A stretch of DNA of 64,000 bases from Arthrobacter sp. StoSoilA2 (GCF_019977195.1 NZ_AP024643.1:4870452-4934451), one strand, 5' to 3'; shown: positions 52,942 through 62,495, numbered from the stretch's first letter. Notes: generated from the sequence alone by a model not told the origin. Program-made: numbers and translations.

Positions 52942-53767
52942 ATGGGCATGTAACGTCAGGAAAGTTGATAGTTCCGGAGGATCCAGAACCGGCAAAGATC
53001 GCCCAAAGGGGGATCTGTCACAGTAGTAAATTGACGCCTGTCTCTTCACCGCAGCACAAATAGTCCGACGGAATGGCCGCATCTCTGAGGTTCCGATCTA
53101 CGCTACCTGATGAGCGTCCGACCCTTGTGCCGCGTAAGAGAATTGCTCTCCAATCTGATGCATTACCTCAGTGCAAAAGTTCGTGTGCGAGCGGTTGTGT
53201 TGTCCAGGATCAACGGAAAAAGCTTGTTGGATATGACACCAGCCTCAGGCTTACATCGTATGTGCTGTTCTTCGTGTGTCTACTCAATCCTCAAGTGACA
53301 AGTAGGCTGCCCTCGTCCCGCGCGGAAAACCCCCATAGACCGGGCATGCGTCTGCGAACGGGCCGCCGGTCCCAGAAGCGGCCTTCGCGGACAAATGGCC
53401 CAGTCTCTTCGGCCAGCCACATGTGAACCACTCCTGAGGACAATGACTCCCCGAGGCTCGCTACGCCCTGCCTGTGCTCGGAGGGCCCTCCAATACCTGC
53501 CCTCCCGGGGGACTGGGCGATGAATTTGAGGGCAAATTGTGGTCTCAGGCACGAAATATCTCAAGTCCCGCGTCCACTCTGTGAATACTCTCGTCGAGGC
53601 CGCGTTCGCGATGGGCATTCGATCCCGTGCTGCCAACTATGCCCGGGACTCCCGTCATTCCACATATAGTCCCGCTGCACTGCACCGCCGACGCCGCTTT
53701 CGACCTGCGGATGGGCTGGTCCGTCTAACTTTGATTGATCCAGAAACTCTCCCGACCCCGGAGATTT

Positions 53768-53781
53768 GTTTCACGTGAAAC
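53768..53781. promoter_or_regulatory. parS site 3
   Basis: An exact core with the full 16-base consensus, in non-coding DNA. Confidence 0.92.
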
Positions 53782-54211
53782 ACCGACATCTATCACGTCA
53801 CTTTAGGTATTTGCATCCAACACACATCGCTCTCGCCTTTGTAGCCTAGGCGACTTCTCACCGCTAGCGAGCCCCAAGATATGGCCCTACATATGAACGG
53901 ACGTGTCCCGGATGAGCGGACCGCCGCAACTCAAATAGACGCACACAGCGGCGAAAGACGCCTTCACGAGACGAATATACGTCCACGAATACCGCTGCCC
54001 ACACCGTCTCACCCAGCCAAGCAGGAGCCCCGGCCGTTTCCAACCCTAGCGATTGACGGGCTTCTTATAGCGCCCCCTTCCTTTTCGAAGCCTAGGGGAG
54101 GCCAACTACCGATGGTCGATCCAGCCATCGGCTTCCACTCCACATCCACATAACCTGGGAATGGGCACGAGACGATCCCTTCTAATGGAGTCTTGCTGCT
54201 GGCGGATGACC

Positions 54212-54220
54212 TTATCCACT
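54212..54220 (+). promoter_or_regulatory. Single DnaA-box-like site
   Basis: TTATCCACT differs by one base from TTATCCACA and equals the last box of the second triplet. It lies between parS sites 3 and 4. Confidence 0.35.
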
Positions 54221-54344
54221 ATCCAAATCAGGGAGCAACTTCACTGGCGCCAAAACGGTGCTCGGCGGCACTGAAGATTCATTCTCCGGAACCGAGCATT
54301 CCATTTGATCTAGGGGCAACCAACAACCACGTGGAGCAGGGGCT

Positions 54345-54358
54345 GTTTCACGTGAAAC
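54345..54358. promoter_or_regulatory. parS site 4
   Basis: An exact core with the full 16-base consensus. Confidence 0.92.
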
Positions 54359-54998
54359 ATGAACGGATCCGAATGAAGTTAGTCAGGAACCTGACTGTAT
54401 TGCTGCATAATGGCCGGAACTAAGACTCATAAGTCGACCGCCTAAGAAGCTGCAGATGCAGAATGCCGCCTGGGACGCCAGCATTCCTAATCCGGAGGAC
54501 AGCAGCAAGCAGACCTTCCCTTCCTACCTTCCATCCGTGCTCCTGATCTTCCGTCCAGTGTCGCCAACTCACAAGATCGTCGCTCGAGCCCTTCTTGTCT
54601 CAACCACTAGCGCGGCTGGGTAGCAGCCGGCATACCCCTACCTGGAGTTCCCTGGCCCGGCCTCGGCAGATCAGCATGCCTGCCAATCCACCGCTCTACG
54701 CCAATTCTTTCGTGGAGCCCCTGTAGGCAGACGTCGGATCAAAGGTGCCCCTGCTTCGAGACGATGCCTGGATCTGAACGCTCTACAGCATCACGCCCCG
54801 TAGGCTGCGACCCTCGAATGGTGCCGACTATCCCGTCTGAAGAGTGACGCGATTCGTTTGGCACTCCATCGGCCTCCACAGGCCCGCGTGGGAGCGTTTC
54901 GTAGATCGACTCAGGATGCCTTCCAATCAACAGGAGGTTCCCAAGAGCACCATGTCAGGTCACGACACTAGCGAGGTCGCAGAGGACAAACGACCAAG

Positions 54999-55031
54999 TT
55001 GTTCACAAAGTTATCCACAGGGTTTTCCACT
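54999..55031 (+). promoter_or_regulatory. DnaA-box triplet, module 1
   Basis: Three boxes in the same orientation start at 54999 (TTGTTCACA), 55011 (TTATCCACA, perfect consensus) and 55023 (TTTTCCACT). The spacing is exactly 12 bp, with AAG and GGG between them. This matches the helical spacing for cooperative DnaA binding. A second module with the same layout lies about 345 bp away. Confidence 0.7.
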
Positions 55032-55230
55032 GGCCACCAGGCGATCCAAATGTCATTTGCCGAGCTCCCGGTACAGCTCCCCGCGGTCCGTCACTTCCTT
55101 CCCCCTCCTGCGAGTTTGAAAGCTTTGATGTTGCCGCTCCATTTGACTGCACCACGGTGCATCAAATTCCCGCAAATCAAAGGGTTTTGTGATCATGTGA
55201 CATGAAATACACGCGGTCCCGTAGGGGATC

Positions 55231-55244
55231 GTTTCACGTGGAAC
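55231..55244. promoter_or_regulatory. parS variant site 5
   Basis: GTTTCACGTGGAAC: one mismatch to the 14-base core. It lies between the two DnaA-box triplets. Confidence 0.7.
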
Positions 55245-55343
55245 ATTCTGCACTTGGTGCGGAAAGAGTCGCGTCACGGCGGCGGGTGCTCGGAAGCAAG
55301 TTGCTGGTGATTGGAGCCAGGGAAACCCGAACCAGCGACAGGG

Positions 55344-55376
55344 TTATCCCCAAAGTTATCCACAGGCTTATCCACT
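55344..55376 (+). promoter_or_regulatory. DnaA-box triplet, module 2
   Basis: Boxes start at 55344 (TTATCCCCA), 55356 (TTATCCACA, perfect) and 55368 (TTATCCACT), again exactly 12 bp apart with AAG and GGC between. About 30 of 36 positions agree with module 1, so the two probably arose by duplication or are kept alike by selection. Confidence 0.72.
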
Positions 55377-55451
55377 GCCTAAATCCGCCGATACACATGC
55401 CCCTTCCTGCCTCTTTCAGCCTTCGAATGATCATGAGACACCTTGGAATAC

Positions 55452-55465
55452 GTTTCACGTGAAAC
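55452..55465. promoter_or_regulatory. parS site 6
   Basis: An exact 14-base core, in non-coding DNA. Confidence 0.9.
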
Positions 55466-56669
55466 AAGAGAATCTTGCCGGTGCGCCTAAATGACGGTCC
55501 GCCCTTGTTCGTTGAAGCTGGCGTCAGAGACGTAGTGGCACCGGACCCACACACCTCGAAATGTGGCTGAGGCGACAAACAGCACGGCGCCCATTCGGTC
55601 AAACGTACAACATCAGATCTATCAACCCGCGACGACAATCAAAGACTCCAACGCTAGGTTCCGCCATGCGCCAACACGCACCCAGGCGGCCCAGTGCCGA
55701 TGCCGGGGGACACTCCAACCGGCACCAAAAAACCCAGCGCGTCTCGGGCCGCGCGGGGAATGTTTAGACGTTCGACAGCCGAAGCCGGCACGGGAGGGAA
55801 GCGCACCATTCGACACACCCCAACGTCCGCATAGGCATTCCTGCTGTCGAGGATGGACATGGGCGCCCCGGGACCGCTGGTTCGGCCGTGAGAGGCGCCG
55901 CGCCATCTCGCTCACCAATCAAGGAAGATCGATGTCGACCAGAGGGCCACCGAACTTGGAACACCTCTTCGTGGCAGGGCGCTGAACCTCTCCGGGCCTC
56001 AATTGTCGTCCCAGCCATATGGAACAAGGTACGTTCCGCTGTTCTATGTCGGGGTCTCGCCGATCCATCCGTATAGTCAGTACACAGCCCATATAGAGCG
56101 GGCAGCGCCTCCGGGATACGGCCCCCAGTGGGCGAAAGATGAGTTCAGATTTGGGCGGCAAGTCCAACGGCAGGAGAAGATCCTAAACTCACGCGAAAAC
56201 CGAAGTCCCCAACTCCTGGCCAGCCAGTGCGTTCCCTTGAGAATTTGTGCTGTGATACTTCACCCGTCGTTGGCATAGACAGAAGGTCAAGGCAGGATCC
56301 GATCGCTACGCCGCCGCTAGGCCGTTTTGTCTGAAACCATTGCTCCGTTTCCGCTACAAGAACGCACGGGAACCGTGGGGGCATGGACCTATTGGATGGC
56401 CCGTCTGCCCATTGAACTATAGATCACCAAAAGGGGTAGTTATCTCGCAGATGAATCCTCCACATAGGGCAAGCACATCTTCTGTGCCAGGAGCTCGCTG
56501 ATAACGGTGCGCCCAGACGTTGGAAGTCGTAGATGAAGCCTCCATCCGATCGCTGATAGGACCGGAGGTGTTTCCGAATAACATGTGTGTAATTCGATCC
56601 AATCGCTCGGTGGCAACGCTTTCGTTTGGCCGCTGTAATTAACGCCGCCAGACCCCCAGGGAAATAGGT

Positions 56670-56683
56670 GTTTCACGTGAAAC
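56670..56683. promoter_or_regulatory. parS site 7
   Basis: An exact core with the full 16-base consensus. Confidence 0.92.
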
Positions 56684-56825
56684 ACGTAGCAGTCTTCATC
56701 TCCTCGACGATCAGATGCCAAGCCTTTCGATTCGTCTCCGCATTGTCGGTTTCTGCTAAAGGAGAATAGCGTATTCACTACATCGACGAGGATCGTCCAT
56801 CCAACCAGCCCAGGGGCGCGGCACG

Positions 56826-56839
56826 GTTTCACGTGAAAC
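56826..56839. promoter_or_regulatory. parS site 8
   Basis: An exact 14-base core, 156 bp from site 7. Confidence 0.9.
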
Positions 56840-57122
56840 AAGGCCAGCGGTACATGATGCTTCCAACGCGCGCGCCTCAACGAAACAAAAGCGCCGCGGA
56901 AATCGCATGATCGAAGGACTTGATTTGTCCGGGGCGGTCGACTCGGCCAAAGCGGTATTTGACGGGAGCACTCCAGAGAAGTGTTTGCCATTCGGCGCGG
57001 CAGGGCCGCACGACACCTAAGGGAACTCTAATGTAGGCCGTTGTGTAACGGCAGCGAAGGGGAAGCAGCAATAGTGAGGCAGCGCCAACGCATACACCAC
57101 CGGGCAACCGAACCACGCGACG

Positions 57123-57178
57123 CAGGGACACAGGGACACAGGGGCACGGGACACGGGACACGGAAACAAGGAAACAAG
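57123..57178. repeat. 7-8 bp microsatellite
   Basis: Head-to-tail units CAGGGACA, CAGGGACA, CAGGGGCA, CGGGACA, CGGGACA, CGGAAACA and AGGAAACA lie in the gene-free region. It is a slippage-prone tract with no coding role. Confidence 0.85.
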
Positions 57179-57351
57179 CTAGGGTGCCCCGGGACATCGT
57201 AGATGGTGGGCCTTCCGTTTCGTTTACATCTCTTTGATTCCAGCGCGACTTACCGGAGTTCAGAATGAGAAATCTGCGCCTTACAGGCCAAGAGCGTGAG
57301 TAGAACGGAGGGCAATAGAGCCTGCGCATTCGAATGCTTCCCGACCGGCGC

Positions 57352-57365
57352 GTTTCACGTGAAAC
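57352..57365. promoter_or_regulatory. parS site 9
   Basis: An exact 14-base core. Confidence 0.9.
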
Positions 57366-57718
57366 ATAGAATCCAAATAGTGCCCCGTCCATGGCTCCCA
57401 GCCGCGAGTGGTCTTCTTCAAGAGCGCTACGCAGGGCCCCAGAACGGCCGCACAGTGGCATCAGAGCGCGCTCCAGGATCGAGCCCCCAATAACACGAGT
57501 CCGTGCCCGAAGTCGCAGCTTCAGGCAGCCCTAGAGCGACATAGCCTGAAGAAGGGCCAATAGCGAACTCCTCTGGAGCTGCTACGAGCGAACGACCGTC
57601 CAAGTATCCAAACGCGTAGCCCGAAGTATAGAGAAGAGAGACCCGCTGGCCGCAACGTAGACGCTGGTTTCACCCGAAGCAGGCACATCCCTGGCCGTCT
57701 TGGAACCACCAGCCCAAT

Positions 57719-57732
57719 GTTTCACGTGAAAC
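57719..57732. promoter_or_regulatory. parS site 10
   Basis: An exact 14-base core, about 125 bases past the parB stop, on the downstream side of parB. Confidence 0.9.
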
Positions 57733-57809
57733 TCCACAAGAAGCAGGTGGCACCACCCCAGAAAGCCCACGCCCTGTCCTCGAAAACAAAAGCCACGCAT
57801 TAGAACACA

Positions 57810-57842
57810 AAATGGGGTCTGCCCGCAGGGCAAACCCCATTT
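57810..57842 (-). terminator. Intrinsic terminator of parB
   Basis: AATGGGGT pairs with ACCCCATT, with an inner TGCCC/GGGCA stem, and T-rich DNA follows on the minus strand. Confidence 0.8.
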
Positions 57843-57857
57843 AGTTGGTCGGGAGAA

Positions 57858-59099
57858 CTAGTCGTCAGATCCTGGTCCCAAAACATCCATAATTCGGTTG
57901 AGATCCTCCACGCTGGCAAATTCAATGCTGACGCGGCCCTTGCGAGCACCCAAGGTAATCTTCACGTTCGTATCTAGGCGGTCGGATAACGAGGAAGCCA
58001 GGTAGTCCAGTCGCTCATGCCGGGCATTGGGCTTGGGAATAGCACTCTTGGCCGGCGCGGCTGGGTCCTGATACAAAGCTACGGCTTCTTCAGTGGCACG
58101 GACGGACATACCTTCAGCAACAATCTTCTGTGCAAGGCGCTCCATGGCGGCCGCATCCGGCAACGCCAAGAGTGCACGGGCGTGGCCTGCTGACAAGACG
58201 CTCGCTGCCACACGACGCTGCACCAACGGCGGAAGCTTCAAAAGACGCAGTGTATTGGATACCTGGGGACGGGACCGACCAATACGATCGGCCAACTGCT
58301 CATGTGTAGTTCCGAAGTCTTCCAAGAGCTGCTGGTATGCGGCTGCCTCTTCCAAGGGGTTCAGCTGGCTGCGGTGCAGGTTCTCCAGCAACGCGTCCCT
58401 AAGGAGATCATCGTCAGTGGTGTCACGTACGATGGCGGGGATTGTTTCCAGGCCGGCGGCTTGGACGGCACGCCAGCGGCGCTCACCCATGACCAACTCG
58501 TACGGTTCCCCACCCTTTTCGGTTGAAGTACGTACAACAATTGGCTGGAGGACTCCGATTTCCTTGACGGAGTGCACCAGTTCGGCCATGTCGTCTTCAT
58601 CGAAGACAGATCGAGGCTGCTTGCGGTTCGGATGAATGTCCGTCACCGGTATCTCAGCGAATCTCGCTCCCGGAACCTCAACCAACTCCACCTCAGGCGG
58701 AGCAGCTGCAGCAGGGGTCGAAGACGGCGTCGAACTCGTCCCTGCGCCTGAGGTCTTCACCGAGGTAGATGAAGGGCGCTTAGCCGATGGCTTGGAAGCC
58801 GGGGCCTTGGCTTCGCTGGACTTGCTTGCAGCAGGTGCCTCGGCCGCAGACTTCGATGCTTCCTTCACAGCGCCGGCACGTGAACCATCTGCTCCACTCA
58901 GCGTCGCGGATTCGGCCGCCGGAGCAGGTGCAGGAGCTGTACCTTCGAGCGGTTCCAGAGGCTCCGCTGTCTTACGGGCTTCCGGAAAGAAGAGGTCCAC
59001 TGGGCGTGAAGGCGCAGCGCCGTTTCCCTGGGCACCCGCAGGTGAGCTAGGAATGAGAGCCCCAAGACCCCTGCCGAGGCCCCTTCGCTTTTCGCTCAT
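57858..59099 (-). CDS. parB: Chromosome partition protein ParB
   Basis: This 413-residue ParB nucleates on parS, spreads as a CTP-dependent clamp and loads SMC. KRRGLGRGLGALIP at the N-terminus binds ParA. A long Ala/Pro/Ser-rich linker (residues about 20-150) is typical of actinobacteria. The CTP-binding core has IHPNRKQPR and VMGERRWRAV, and the helix-turn-helix includes TTHEQLADRIGRSRPQVSNTLR. The C-terminal dimerisation domain is complete. The ATG at 59099 follows GGAGGG. The ten parS sites immediately downstream are its ligands. Confidence 0.97.
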   Translation of the reverse strand: MSEKRRGLGRGLGALIPSSPAGAQGNGAAPSRPVDLFFPEARKTAEPLEPLEGTAPAPAPAAESATLSGADGSRAGAVKEASKSAAEAPAASKSSEAKAPASKPSAKRPSSTSVKTSGAGTSSTPSSTPAAAAPPEVELVEVPGARFAEIPVTDIHPNRKQPRSVFDEDDMAELVHSVKEIGVLQPIVVRTSTEKGGEPYELVMGERRWRAVQAAGLETIPAIVRDTTDDDLLRDALLENLHRSQLNPLEEAAAYQQLLEDFGTTHEQLADRIGRSRPQVSNTLRLLKLPPLVQRRVAASVLSAGHARALLALPDAAAMERLAQKIVAEGMSVRATEEAVALYQDPAAPAKSAIPKPNARHERLDYLASSLSDRLDTNVKITLGARKGRVSIEFASVEDLNRIMDVLGPGSDD

Positions 59100-59166
59100 T
59101 GATTCATCCCTCCGATGGAATAGCCGGGTGCGGACCCGCCCAGGCTGTTGCAGTGTTTCAAGAATT

Positions 59167-60222
59167 CTAGCGTTCAGCGATTTCGGCAGCGGCTTCCATG
59201 TAGGACAGCGCGCCGCTCGATGAAGGATCATAGGTCATGACAGTCTGCTGGTAGCTCGGCGCTTCAGAGATGCGTACCGAGCGGGGAACCACAGCGCTCA
59301 GGACCTGTTGAGGGAAGTGTTGGCGGACCTCGGACGCAACCTGTGCCGCGAGGTTGGTTCGGCCGTCGTACATGGTCAGGAGAATCGTCGAAACCACCAG
59401 GTCAGCATTGAGGTGCTTCTGGATCATCTCGATGTTCTTCAGGAGCTGGCTCAAGCCCTCCAAGGCGTAGTACTCGCACTGGATGGGAATCAGGACTTCG
59501 CTGGCGGCGCAGAACGCATTGACAGTCAACAGACCCAGGCTCGGAGGGCAGTCGATAAAGATGAAGTCCAAACGTCCCTCACCGTTTTTCTCGCGCTCTT
59601 TGGAGTAGACATCTATGGCGCGGCGAAGCCTCTGTTCGCGGGCCACCAATGAAACCAACTCGATTTCCGCGCCTGCCAGGTGGATCGTCGCCGGGGCGCA
59701 GATGAGGTTGGGAATGTCAGGGCACGGAGCCACTACATCTTTCAGCGGGAGGTCGTTGATCAGGACGTCGTAGATGCTGTCGACATCTGCGTGATGCTCA
59801 ATGCCCAGGGCTGTAGATGCATTTCCCTGGGGATCAATGTCAATGACCAGAACGTTGAGTCCTGCAGACGCCAGTGCAGCGGCAATGTTGACGGTGGTGG
59901 TCGTCTTGCCAACGCCACCCTTCTGATTGGAGACCGTGAAAATCCGGGTCCGATCAGGTTTGGGGAGTTCGCGTCCAATCAGCCGCTCGCGCCGGCGCGT
60001 CTCGTTGGCCAGTTGGCGAGCGATAGGGCTCGAATCATCGATGGAGTCCATCACGTTGTGAACCTCATCCGTCAGCGTTTCACGTGAAACTGCAGCATTA
60101 TCAACTGAATTCGGTCGCACAATGGCGGATTGAAGTGATGCCGAAGGTGTGGCCATGGCCCGCGCGGACCCCAAGGACATAAAGGGGGGGATCCGTTGCG
60201 TGGAGGTTTCGCTACTGCCCAC
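59167..60222 (-). CDS. parA: Chromosome partition ATPase ParA (Soj)
   Basis: This encodes a 351-residue ParA with an actinobacterial N-terminal extension of about 90 residues. The deviant Walker A is KGGVGKTTTTVN, Walker B is FIFIDCPPSLG, and the rest of the P-loop ATPase is intact. It forms ATP-dependent gradients on DNA that move ParB-parS complexes. An exact parS site lies inside the extension, coding Val-Ser-Arg-Glu-Thr. The start is uncertain (GTG 60222, or ATG at 60180 or 60156). It is cotranscribed with parB. Confidence 0.96.
   Translation of the reverse strand: MGSSETSTQRIPPFMSLGSARAMATPSASLQSAIVRPNSVDNAAVSRETLTDEVHNVMDSIDDSSPIARQLANETRRRERLIGRELPKPDRTRIFTVSNQKGGVGKTTTTVNIAAALASAGLNVLVIDIDPQGNASTALGIEHHADVDSIYDVLINDLPLKDVVAPCPDIPNLICAPATIHLAGAEIELVSLVAREQRLRRAIDVYSKEREKNGEGRLDFIFIDCPPSLGLLTVNAFCAASEVLIPIQCEYYALEGLSQLLKNIEMIQKHLNADLVVSTILLTMYDGRTNLAAQVASEVRQHFPQQVLSAVVPRSVRISEAPSYQQTVMTYDPSSSGALSYMEAAAEIAER
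60077..60090. promoter_or_regulatory. parS site 11, inside parA
   Basis: An exact GTTTCACGTGAAAC within the coding sequence for the ParA N-terminal extension. Confidence 0.9.
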
Positions 60223-60309
60223 TGGTCACACTCTCACTCTCATTCGGCGCTTGCTGCCGTTCTCTAGCCTAACTGCTCAGCCGCCGACACGCGGGAAACC
60301 GAGCGGCGA

Positions 60310-60960
60310 CTAGCCCGTCTTTCCGGGCTTGTTGACGATGATCCTCACCACGGTGGTGGGTTCCTCCAAAAGCTCCTGTCCACAAACCACAACGGACGTT
60401 TCCACGCCGCCAAGTTTACGGATAACCTTCTTGGCCTTCTCAATTTCTTCGGCAGCGCTGCGGCCCTTGATTGCCACAACCTCCCCCTTGCCCTTCAGCA
60501 GGGGGATAGTCAGGCCAGCCAGGTTGGAAAGAGCAGAAACTGCGCGTGCCGTAACGACGTCTGCGTCCACCAATCCCACGGCCAGTTCGGCGCGGGTTCG
60601 CATAATGGTCACATTGTCCAGGCCAAGGTCGTCCACGACTTCCTGAAGCCAGATGACTCGACGCTCCAGAGGTTCGATCAAAGTTAATTCAAGGTCTGGG
60701 CGGGCAATTGCAAGGCACAGCCCAGGAAGTCCGGCACCGGACCCAACGTCTGCCACGTGGCTGTCCATGGCAATGGCTGACTCGATGACTGCACAGTTCA
60801 GGACGTGGCGGCTCCACAAGCGGGGGATCTCACGAGGACCAATCAGCCCACGTTCGGTTCCGGAGGTAGCCAAATGTTCTACATAGCGCTTGGCGAGATC
60901 CAAGCGCTCCCCAAAGATCTTCTCTGCTGCCTGCAGTTCAGTTGCGGTAATTTCAACCAT
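60310..60960 (-). CDS. rsmG: 16S rRNA (guanine-N7)-methyltransferase RsmG
   Basis: This 216-residue SAM-dependent methyltransferase modifies G527 (E. coli numbering) in 16S rRNA; its loss gives low-level streptomycin resistance. It has HVADVGSGAGLPGLCLAIARPD as SAM motif I, then LIEPLERRVIWLQEVV and VTARAVSALSNLAG. It lies between jag and parA in the usual order and starts six bases after the jag stop. Confidence 0.97.
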   Translation of the reverse strand: MVEITATELQAAEKIFGERLDLAKRYVEHLATSGTERGLIGPREIPRLWSRHVLNCAVIESAIAMDSHVADVGSGAGLPGLCLAIARPDLELTLIEPLERRVIWLQEVVDDLGLDNVTIMRTRAELAVGLVDADVVTARAVSALSNLAGLTIPLLKGKGEVVAIKGRSAAEEIEKAKKVIRKLGGVETSVVVCGQELLEEPTTVVRIIVNKPGKTG

Positions 60961-60966
60961 GAGCTG

Positions 60967-61518
60967 CTAGTCAGCCGAGACCACGATGTGACGGCCGGCG
61001 CCCTCGCCCTCGGATTCAGAGACGAATCCGAGGTCAGCGACGGCGTCGTGAACGATCTTGCGCTCATAGGCGCTCATCGGCTCCAGGGCAACGGTCCCAC
61101 CGGATTCCTTGACCTTGGCAACGGCGTCTTCGGCGATCTGCTGAAGTACGCTGGCACGTTCCTTGCGGTAACCGTTGATGTCCAACACCAAACGGGACCG
61201 GCTTTCAGTCGCGGAAAGGACGGACAGACGGGTCAGCTCCTGCAGGGCTTCGAGGACTTCACCGTCGGGACCTACAAGGCTATCCAGGGCAGCGGACTCT
61301 TCATCGGTTCCGATGGAGATGTAGGTACGACCGTTCCGGACCTCAATGTCAATGTCGCCATCAATGTCAGCGATATCAAGAAGTTCCTCGAGGTAGTCGG
61401 CAGCAATGTCGCCTTCCTCTTCCAGGCGGCTGGCTGTCTTGGACAGCGACTCTTCCTGGGTGTCGTCCTGTTCCTCAGTCTCGGCGGCAGTTACATCTTC
61501 AGTGCTCTCAGCAGACAT
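60967..61518 (-). CDS. jag: RNA-binding protein Jag/KhpB (KH-R3H)
   Basis: This encodes a 183-residue protein. The N-terminal 70 residues are acidic, residues about 75-135 form a KH domain (VGPDGEVLEALQELTRL), and the C-terminal R3H domain has MSAYERKIVHDAVADL. KhpB binds RNA and regulates cell division and elongation in Gram-positives. Its ATG overlaps the yidC stop by one base (TAATG), so the two are translationally coupled. Confidence 0.96.
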   Translation of the reverse strand: MSAESTEDVTAAETEEQDDTQEESLSKTASRLEEEGDIAADYLEELLDIADIDGDIDIEVRNGRTYISIGTDEESAALDSLVGPDGEVLEALQELTRLSVLSATESRSRLVLDINGYRKERASVLQQIAEDAVAKVKESGGTVALEPMSAYERKIVHDAVADLGFVSESEGEGAGRHIVVSAD

Positions 61519-62495
61519 TACTTCTTCTTCCTGTTCTTACGTTGTGGCTGGACGCGCTGGGCCCTGATCTCGGCCGCAGCAGCAGCCGCGGCAGCCTCGG
61601 CGTCGTCGTCGTCCTTCTTCTTGCCACCCAGCAGCGGAGGCAGGCCCTTCGCGGCGCGGCGCTCTTCCAGTGCCTTCGCGGCGGGCGAGCCAGGTGTGGG
61701 CATGCGGCGGATAACGAAGAATTGCTGTCCCATGGTCCAGAGGTTGGTGGTGGTCCAGTAGATCAGGACACCGATGGGGAAGTTGATGCCACCGATACCG
61801 AATACGAGCGGCAGGATGTAGAGCATCATCTTCTGCTGCCGCATGAACGGGCTGGCCAGAGCTTCCTCGGACATGTTCTTGGCCATGATCTGCTTCTGCG
61901 TAATGAACTGCGAGGCAGTCATGGCGAGAATCATGATGATGGAAAGCATCCAGACGGCGACTTCCGTACCAGGTACCCCACCGTGAAGCAACGATGCGGA
62001 CAGCGGGGCGCCAAAGATGCTGGACTGATCGAACTGAACAACCTGTTCGTGACTCAGCGCACCAATGCCTTGGCCGGCGTTCTTGGCGGTCGAGATACCA
62101 GACAGCACCTGGAACAGTGCAAAGAAGAACGGCATCTGGATCAGCATCGGCAAACACGCCGAGAACGGGTTGGTGCCGTGCTTCTTGTACAGGGCCATCT
62201 GCTCCTGTGCCATGGCCTGGCGGGAGAGCTGATCGGTCTTGCCCTTGTACTTGGTCTGCAGCTTCTTCAAATCAGGCTGCAGCAGCTGCATGCCCCGCTG
62301 GGCCTTGATCTGCTTGACGAACACAGGAATCAGGGCGGCACGGATCACCAACACCAGGCCGATAATGGAGAGGGTCCACGTCCAGCCGTTGGCGGCGGGC
62401 AGGCCGATGAAGCTCAGCCCGTCATGGAAGCCAACCATGATGACCGACACCAACCACTTGAACGGGAACATGATTGTCCCAAAGAAGTCATCCAT
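61518..62495 (-). CDS. yidC: Membrane protein insertase YidC
   Basis: This 325-residue Oxa1/YidC insertase inserts membrane proteins with or without SecYEG. It has five core helices, MQLLQPDLKKLQTKYKGKTD between the first and second, and NPFSACLPMLIQMPFFFALF at the hydrophilic groove. The tail is Ala-rich and strongly basic at the end (QPQRKNRKKK), as in Gram-positive YidC that contact the ribosome. It is preceded by yidD by 18 bases. Confidence 0.97.
   Translation of the reverse strand: MDDFFGTIMFPFKWLVSVIMVGFHDGLSFIGLPAANGWTWTLSIIGLVLVIRAALIPVFVKQIKAQRGMQLLQPDLKKLQTKYKGKTDQLSRQAMAQEQMALYKKHGTNPFSACLPMLIQMPFFFALFQVLSGISTAKNAGQGIGALSHEQVVQFDQSSIFGAPLSASLLHGGVPGTEVAVWMLSIIMILAMTASQFITQKQIMAKNMSEEALASPFMRQQKMMLYILPLVFGIGGINFPIGVLIYWTTTNLWTMGQQFFVIRRMPTPGSPAAKALEERRAAKGLPPLLGGKKKDDDDAEAAAAAAAAEIRAQRVQPQRKNRKKK

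Larger units (their letters stand above)
52215..57808. other. Gene-free centromere-like region between trxA and parB
   Basis: About 5.6 kb carries no convincing gene. Open frames are short, overlap on both strands, lack ribosome sites and have no recognisable domains. GC content on sampled lines is roughly 50-55% in most places, against about 63% in flanking genes. Against this unconstrained background, nine exact and one near-exact parS sites and two triple DnaA-box modules are conserved to the base. No tRNA, ncRNA or mobile element was recognised in it. It reads as a site for ParB loading and possibly DnaA binding. Confidence 0.75.

Noticed and set aside
52331..53071. Repeated 12-mer ATAGTCCGACGG at 52331 and 53060
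   Set aside because: About one such pair is expected by chance in 5.6 kb.
53480..53491. GGAGGGCCCTCC palindrome
   Set aside because: A single 12-bp GC palindrome without context is expected occasionally in high-GC DNA.
54600..54650. GGTAGCAGC stretch resembling the palindromic repeat family
   Set aside because: Only nine bases agree and no matching second arm was found.
56440..57461. Two overlapping open frames of 183 and 194 residues on the minus strand
   Set aside because: They overlap each other, contain the parS palindrome in their frames (read as VSRET or FHVKH) and show no domain; they arise by chance.
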